A stretch of DNA of 64,000 nt, taken from the NCBI GenBank assembly GCA_027605045.1, contig JAQFWX010000031.1, forward strand, positions 248,001-312,000, given 5' to 3'. The position numbers and the translations under genes were made by a program. Of the stretch, positions 58,488-64,000 are shown piece by piece. Position 1 is the stretch's first letter; each line of letters opens with the position of its first letter. The notes under the pieces were generated by a model. The model saw only the letters and a program-made list of their open reading frames with translations, had not been told where the DNA came from and made no database searches. The DNA is from Phallus indusiatus (lineage: Eukaryota > Basidiomycota > Agaricomycetes > Phallales > Phallaceae).

Positions 58488-59751
58488 AGTGTCCGGGATA
58501 TCGAAATGGGGTTGTAATGTATTTATTCTATTTCAACATCAAATGTAATCGTTTTCGAATATTTAAGAAGAATCTAGGCGTTTTGTAGTCATCAATCTTT
58601 AAATGGATAAAAACAATGTTACACTGTACCTTATATTTGAACGTCCAAGGCAAGAGTCAGTACGACCTCGTCTTTTCCTGCGCGTGACCGTTACTACGCG
58701 CGTCGTTACGATCGTAATCCATATCTAGTTGCAATCTAGAGATGAAACATCCCTTCTGTCTTTGAATATTGAGAATTTTCGTTATAGGTATAGATCCATT
58801 AACAACAAAGTGCACTGGAACTATTTTAATCAGTGAGCTAGTTCAGAATAATAAATATCCTCAGAAATATAGACGTTTGGGATGAGTCTCGCGCACCGTT
58901 ACATTTAGGAGATAAAAGCCCCATGCATATAGTTCGTCCAGGTCGATTAGGTGATCTGAACCGAAGAGACAGACTAGCATCAAACTATGCGTCCGAATCT
59001 TGAATGAAGATAATCGTGTCTTGCCTTGACACTTGGCCCAAACAAGCACTCTGATGGCCGAACATAATTTTCCCGAGGTCTTGACGATGGTTCTAGAATG
59101 AGAATTTTTTCATGGATAATCAATAAATTATTGGACTAACCCAGAATCTGAACCCATTAAACAAGCCGTCAGTTCGTTATGCTGTAAACCGAATTCAATC
59201 CCATATTCACTTAAGTGCAATCAAAGTTTATAAACTATGATGCATGTGACGATTCGTAAAGTTCCGCAGTCAATAGATAAGGACTACGTACGCGATTGCC
59301 TTCGAACTCAATACTGTAACCAAAACCACATAGGAATGGGGGAAAATGTTGACATCTTTCTTAATTTTCTCGGGAGACACCTCGAACAGACCTTCAAGTC
59401 AACGCCAATTCCCGGGATCCAATCAGGCCAGGGCAATTTCTATTGACTGGAAGCTGTGTGGTGCATTCCAAATGAGGTTTTGACCGACGATGACTCCAAT
59501 CTCTTCGGCCTAAAAGCAGGCTCTTTAAAGACGAAGCGACATTTCTTTGTGAGCGCTCTAGGTTTTTCAGTCCTTCCCAAGCTTGCTCCAAGCAGTCCCC
59601 TACAGAACGCACAATTAACGACTATGTAGTATCCAACTTGACTGGGGTTTGTGTAGGTTTTAAACAGCTGACTGTGATTGATGACGCGGTGACGACCCAC
59701 CAACCGAGTGATGACAACCTTATTGTGACGCACATCAGTAACGCAGTAACG
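58488..59751. other. Intergenic, nothing recognised
   Basis: 1.26 kb between the esterase and the F-box genes, with no supported gene. The last 100 bases resemble the sequence before the other two related F-box copies. Confidence 0.45.
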
Positions 59752-61486
59752 ATGCTTGACCGCGTACCATACGACATATTCAGCGAAATCATCAAGCTTT
59801 CGTATAATACCCAAGACGCATTTTCTTCATTTCGTTCATTCAGAGATTTTGACGAGGTCCATGTACCCCCTATCGAGGCAACCGGGAACCCATGTTTGTC
59901 GTTCTTGGAGAACTGCCCTTTTATCCAATCCAACTATGTGGACCTACATCACACTCGTTGGCGGGACACCGCGTCTGGATCAATTTGACCAAATACTCCA
60001 TCGTTCCGGCACTTGTCCGTTGCACCTTTTTATCGACTTACATGCTGATCACATCGACCCGGATCTCATCATTCATCACTATTACAAGCTCTCAGTCATT
60101 TCGCAACAAATGCACAGGTGTCGCCAACTTCGAATGGTGGTTTCACCACAGCTAGCCCCTTTTGTCTTTCACTGTCTCGATAAACCCGCTCCTATACTAC
60201 AGAGACTCTATCTTCACACTTCCTGGGAATACGGTTGGTGGAAGTATGAGGATGTGCTTCCAGGATTTCATGAAATTTTGTTTTCCGGACATGCACCCAA
60301 TCTCAAATATCTGAATATTCAAATCGTCGATAGTTTGGTCAACTTTCAGCTATCTATATTCAAAAATCTGTCGAGTCTTCATCTTATATTCACCGACGTC
60401 ACCAACATAAAGAATGAAATTCTCCTAGACGTTTTACAATCATCACCCCATCTTCATACGCTCGTGATCAACATTCTCATGTACACTAGAGTATACGGAC
60501 CTGTTGCGCCGATATCCTTTGATCGCCGGGTTACTTTGTCGCACCTCCGAGAGCTCTCACTTCGAGGTAGTTGTAGGGTTAGTGTGGTCGATTTGTTTCT
60601 GGGACATCTTGACTTTCCGGCGGAAAACGTCAAATTTGACATCAAATGCGAAGATTTTTTCTATAAAATCTCTACTTCGACCCTTCTTTTACACATCCTC
60701 TCTTACCGACGTTTCACTTGTGTCTCCGTTTCACGTACTATCAACCACTTCTTCTTAATCATTCAATTTTCCGAGAAGATGGACGATGAGTCCACAGGAT
60801 CAATATTTAAAGTAGCATCCGAAACTAGCCTTCGGTCTCAGGATGGCCTGCTTAGCTTTTTGCGAACGTTCAATGTATTGGATGTTACGCACATGTCCCT
60901 AGAAAGGATCCCATTCAACAACGTAATTCTCAGACGCATCTTGGCTTCCCTAAAAAAATTGCAATATTTACGCGTCCAACATGGAAATTATAACGAGTGG
61001 ACGTTATCAGAAGGAGAGGCTATGACTTACGGTTCATACCTAAAAGCGCTGTTGCCTCCAAAGCCGCCGAGTCCCACTGGCAGTTCTGGAACACGGCCGA
61101 GTTCGGAAACGGACACAGACGACAGCGAAATAGATTTGGACACAGACGACAGCGACATAGATTCGGACACAGACGACAGCGAAATAAATTCGGACACCGA
61201 AGCTTACCAAGGACAATTGTTTCCCTGTCCATCTCTACGCACGCTTGAATTACTCCTCTCTGACGACGACCTTTACCCAGTTACATTGGAAGAAGCCCAC
61301 CTCCCAGCACTCTCCCGGTGTTCCAAAATTCGAGAACGAGCTGGATACCCATTGAGATGTATAGCCGACTGCGGCCGGCTTTCGGATTTGGCAGAGGACA
61401 TTAAAGCATGGTTGCGGGTACATGGATCGGGTCTTTCTATTGAGGTTAGAGTAAATACAGGTGTAGATGCAGATGCAGATAAATGA
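59752..61486 (+). pseudogene. F-box/LRR-like gene with a 7-base insertion after the F-box
   Basis: The F-box begins at 59752 (MLDRVPYDIFSEIIKLS). The sister gene at 61.8 kb reads GGCAACCCACGTTTGTCG where this one has GGCAACCGGGAACCCATGTTTGTCG (59877-59900): 7 extra bases move the rest into another frame. The downstream part, from HVCRSWRTALLSNP to the stop at 61486, is open for about 530 codons. Either it is a young pseudogene or it is translated without a complete F-box. An acidic insert comes from three 27-base repeats at 61112-61192. Confidence 0.75.
61112..61192 (+). repeat. Three 27-base tandem repeats coding for acidic residues
   Basis: Unit GACACAGACGACAGCGAAAT plus AGATTCG, repeated three times with one or two substitutions each, encoding DTDDSEIDS-like peptides. 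The sister genes have a single related acidic stretch, so this is a recent in-frame expansion. Confidence 0.8.
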
Positions 61487-61766
61487 GAACACGTAGAGCT
61501 TGGGATATGTTTTTGAAATCCAAACAAACCGGCCATTCTTTTGGAGCAGCAATTATGTCCTTCTCTCGAAACTCCATTTGATAATTGGCAACTACGATGA
61601 ACAACTAACGTTATACGCTATCTAAAATAAGCTTAAAGAAAGTGTTCACTTTCATCAGGATACAAAATATCCTTTGTGTCCCGTACGTACGGCCGCTCGG
61701 ACGACGCCGTGTATTTGATGCAAACACGAGAGTTTGTGTGGTAATGCGGCTGCCACGGCGGTGGTG

Positions 61767-63440
61767 ATGACGACCAACCAGCACGTAACCATGCTTGACC
61801 GCGTACCATGCGAAATATTCAGCAAAATCATCAAGCTTTCGCATACCAAAGAAGTATTCCCTTCGTTCTATTTCATCAAAGATTTCGACGAGGTCAATGT
61901 ACCTCCTATCAAGGCAACCCACGTTTGTCGTTCGTGGCGAAACGCCCTTCTATCTAATCCAACGATGTGGACCTACATCACACTCACTGGCGGGAGACCG
62001 CGTCTGGATCAATTCGACCAAACACTTTATCGTTCTGGCACTTGTCCATTGCACCTCTTTATCAACTTGCACGTTCATCACATCGACCCGACTCTCATAA
62101 TTCATCATTATTACAAGCTCTCGGTCATTTCGCAACAAATGCACAGATGTCGCCAACTCCGAATGGTGGTTTCACCACAACTGACGCCGTTCGTCTTCAA
62201 CTGTCTCGACAAACCCACCCCTATGTTACAGAGGTTCTGTCTTCACGTTACCTGGGATTATCCTTTGGATCATGAAGATGTACTCCGAGAATTCCATGAA
62301 ACTTTATGTTCTGGATATGCACCCAATCTTGAACATCTGAACATTCAACTTGTCGATGGTTTGGACAATTTTCGGCTATCTCTATTCAAAAACCTATCGA
62401 GTCTCCATCTTTTATTTACCGAAGTCACCAGAATCAAGGGTGAAGTTCTGCTGGACATTTTACAATCTTCACCCCGTCTTCATACACTCATGATCAGCAT
62501 GCAAAAGTACACTACATCACACAGACGCATTGCGCCGATATCCTCCAATCGCCGGATTACCTTGTCGCACCTGCGAAACCTCACACTTCGAGGCAATTGT
62601 AACATTGATATGATCGATTTGGTTCTGGGACATCTTGATTTTCAAATAAAAGACGTCAAATTTAGTATCAAATGCGAGGATTCTTTTCACAAAATCTCCA
62701 ACTCGACTCTTCTGTTTCACTTGCTTTCCTATCGACGTTTCACTTTTGTCTCTGTCTCACGTTGTGCCACCCGTCGAAACCTAGCTTTGGAATTCTACGA
62801 GATGATGGATCATAAGGGTGCCGGTTCAAGATTCAAAATAACGTCGGAATACTCTCGGTCTCAGGATGGTCTACTCAAATTCTTGCGAACATTCAACGTA
62901 TTGGATGTTACGCACATGTACCTAGAGAGTGTCCCTTTTAATGGTGTGCTTCTCAGAAGCATTTTGGTTTCGCTGGAAAATTTACAATATTTACGTGTTC
63001 AGCATGGGAATTTTAACGAGTGGATGTTACACGAAGAAGAGGAACCTCAGACCTACGGTTTATACCTAAAGGCACTGTTGCCCCGAAAGCCGCAGCGTTC
63101 TACTAACGATCCCCAAACACTATCAAATTCGGACATAGATGACGGTGATATGGACACAGAGTCGAACACCGACGCTTACCGAGGACAATTGTTTCCCTGT
63201 CCATCTTTACGCACACTTGAAATATTTCTCTTTGATTACCAGCATTACCCGGTTACATTGGAAGAAGCCCATCTCCCAGCGCTTTCCCGGTGTTCCAGAA
63301 TCCGAGAACAAGCCGGGTACCCGTTGAGGTGTATAGCTGACTGCGGTAAGCTTTTGGACTTGGCAAAAGATATGGAAGCATGGTTGCGGGTGCATGGCTC
63401 AGGTCTTTCCATTGAGATTAGGGTTGGGACGGCTCCATGA
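61767..63440 (+). CDS. F-box domain protein with LRR-like region, intact
   Basis: Single exon, about 557 residues from ATG 61767 (ATG 61791, directly at MLDRVPCEIF, is an alternative). The F-box spans MLDRVPCEIFSKIIKL to THVCRSWRNALLSNPTMW. The rest has Leu-rich motifs such as APNLEHLNIQLVDGLDNFRL and KNLSSLHLL, with a short acidic stretch (DIDDGDMDTES) before a conserved tail PALSRCSRIREQAGYPLRC. It likely acts as the substrate receptor of an SCF ubiquitin ligase. It is the functional member of a family with one frameshifted tandem neighbour, one inverted pseudogene at 44-46 kb and one fragment at 34.8 kb. Confidence 0.87.
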   Translation: MTTNQHVTMLDRVPCEIFSKIIKLSHTKEVFPSFYFIKDFDEVNVPPIKATHVCRSWRNALLSNPTMWTYITLTGGRPRLDQFDQTLYRSGTCPLHLFINLHVHHIDPTLIIHHYYKLSVISQQMHRCRQLRMVVSPQLTPFVFNCLDKPTPMLQRFCLHVTWDYPLDHEDVLREFHETLCSGYAPNLEHLNIQLVDGLDNFRLSLFKNLSSLHLLFTEVTRIKGEVLLDILQSSPRLHTLMISMQKYTTSHRRIAPISSNRRITLSHLRNLTLRGNCNIDMIDLVLGHLDFQIKDVKFSIKCEDSFHKISNSTLLFHLLSYRRFTFVSVSRCATRRNLALEFYEMMDHKGAGSRFKITSEYSRSQDGLLKFLRTFNVLDVTHMYLESVPFNGVLLRSILVSLENLQYLRVQHGNFNEWMLHEEEEPQTYGLYLKALLPRKPQRSTNDPQTLSNSDIDDGDMDTESNTDAYRGQLFPCPSLRTLEIFLFDYQHYPVTLEEAHLPALSRCSRIREQAGYPLRCIADCGKLLDLAKDMEAWLRVHGSGLSIEIRVGTAP

Positions 63441-63621
63441 GAATACGTAGAGCTTGTGATATTCTTTTGAAGGAACTATTCTTCTCTTTAAACGCCCTGT
63501 GAGCAATCACGTTTTCGAAGTAGCTAATACATGTCTATGTTATTCGTTATTAACTTTCACTTCCACTTTCAATTCCCCTCATCAAATTTCAAAATACATC
63601 TGTTTTACGCATATTTCTACA

Positions 63622-63780
63622 ATGGTTATTTATACAACCTCCCTCGTATTAAATAGCGACGACTTCCATGTTCAGGAAATGTCCTACCAGTGCGTTCTCG
63701 AATTGCAAAACGGTTTTTTCACAATAAGTAACAAGAAAGGCACATTTATACGCCACGCGATAAAAAATATCGCTCATTAA
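63622..63780 (+). CDS. Short hypothetical protein (52 residues), copy of the 43.9 kb frame
   Basis: Reads IYTTSLVLNSDDFHVQEMS, then LQNGFFTISNKKGTFIR, and ends at 63780. The open frame is kept in both arms despite an in-frame six-base indel. No family recognised; it could be the 3' relic of a larger gene. Confidence 0.3.
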   Translation: MVIYTTSLVLNSDDFHVQEMSYQCVLELQNGFFTISNKKGTFIRHAIKNIAH

Positions 63781-64000
63781 AGGTAAAGCTTTTGTTCCAA
63801 AACATACAGTTGCAAATTTAAACTCACTAATGCTCGAAAAATAAACATGATATCCACATAATAAATGTCTCTGTTCATAATGTGCGGCTGAGCATAGTCT
63901 AGTATAATACAGAAGCAATATTTACCTTAGTAGTGGTAGTGACTGCGGTTAGCCATTGGTTAGCCACTAACCCTGAGCTGGACCCACAACCCACACACAG
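63781..64000. other. Window end, inverted-repeat tail
   Basis: Non-coding. The junction near 63838 is where the 1.1 kb aegerolysin segment of the other arm is missing. Confidence 0.5.

Larger units (their letters stand above)
61690..64000 (+). repeat. Inverted duplication, right arm (pairs with 42520-45830)
   Basis: Contains the intact F-box gene, the short conserved frame and the tail sequence GGTTAGCCACTAACCCTGAG that is read in reverse at 42545-42575. The arm is cut by the window end. Confidence 0.8.

Overview
The window looks like nuclear DNA of a mushroom-forming basidiomycete (Agaricomycetes). Nearly every gene is broken by short introns of about 50-60 bases. The gene families fit this group: a DUF6533 seven-helix protein, a family of F-box/leucine-rich-like proteins in multiple copies, an aegerolysin, a Kre9-like GPI-anchored wall protein and an IKS-type kinase. 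There is no operon structure, CRISPR array or rRNA. I see no convincing functional tRNA.

Layout. 0.5-13 kb is a mostly single-copy block: alkaline ceramidase (-), DUF6533 membrane protein (+), a small protein with a Tse2-like ADP-ribosyltransferase fold (-), IKS1-like kinase (+), GPI-anchored secreted protein (-), cyclophilin (-) and a mitochondrial oxidoreductase-like (OXLD1-type) protein (-). A small secreted cysteine-rich protein follows at 14.2 kb. 15.4-33.2 kb is a tandem array of five O-methyltransferase (OMT) genes (called A-E here), all on the + strand with the same 13-exon plan. 34.7-37 kb holds an F-box fragment and an intact F-box gene. 37.4-41.8 kb is an M1 aminopeptidase (-). 42.5-45.8 kb is an F-box pseudogene with an aegerolysin gene beside it, and is an inverted copy of 61.7-64.0 kb. 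45.8-51.5 kb is a second copy of the 12.7-17.5 kb block: a stray OMT exon (F), a truncated OXLD1-type piece, a broken copy of the secreted protein and OMT G. 53-58.5 kb carries two secreted hydrolases, an aspartic protease and a carboxylesterase. 59.7-63.4 kb holds two more F-box genes, one of them frameshifted.

The most interesting system is the OMT array. Two subtypes alternate (A, C, E and fragment F of type 1; B, D, G of type 2), with a spacing near 7.5-8 kb between like copies. This suggests that a two-gene unit was amplified. The type 2 genes are open throughout and keep a TATA box. The type 1 genes are decaying in different ways: A and C share a one-base insertion, C has a 10-base deletion, E has lost the catalytic histidine of the HDW motif and the first T of its TATA box, and F is one exon. 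D has a 130-bp foldback element with TA target duplications just upstream of its promoter. No other biosynthetic enzyme (PKS, NRPS, terpene synthase, P450) is recognisable nearby, so the substrate is unknown.

Exon boundaries were placed by eye from GT/GC-AG sites and family similarity. Spans and motifs are more reliable than individual junctions.
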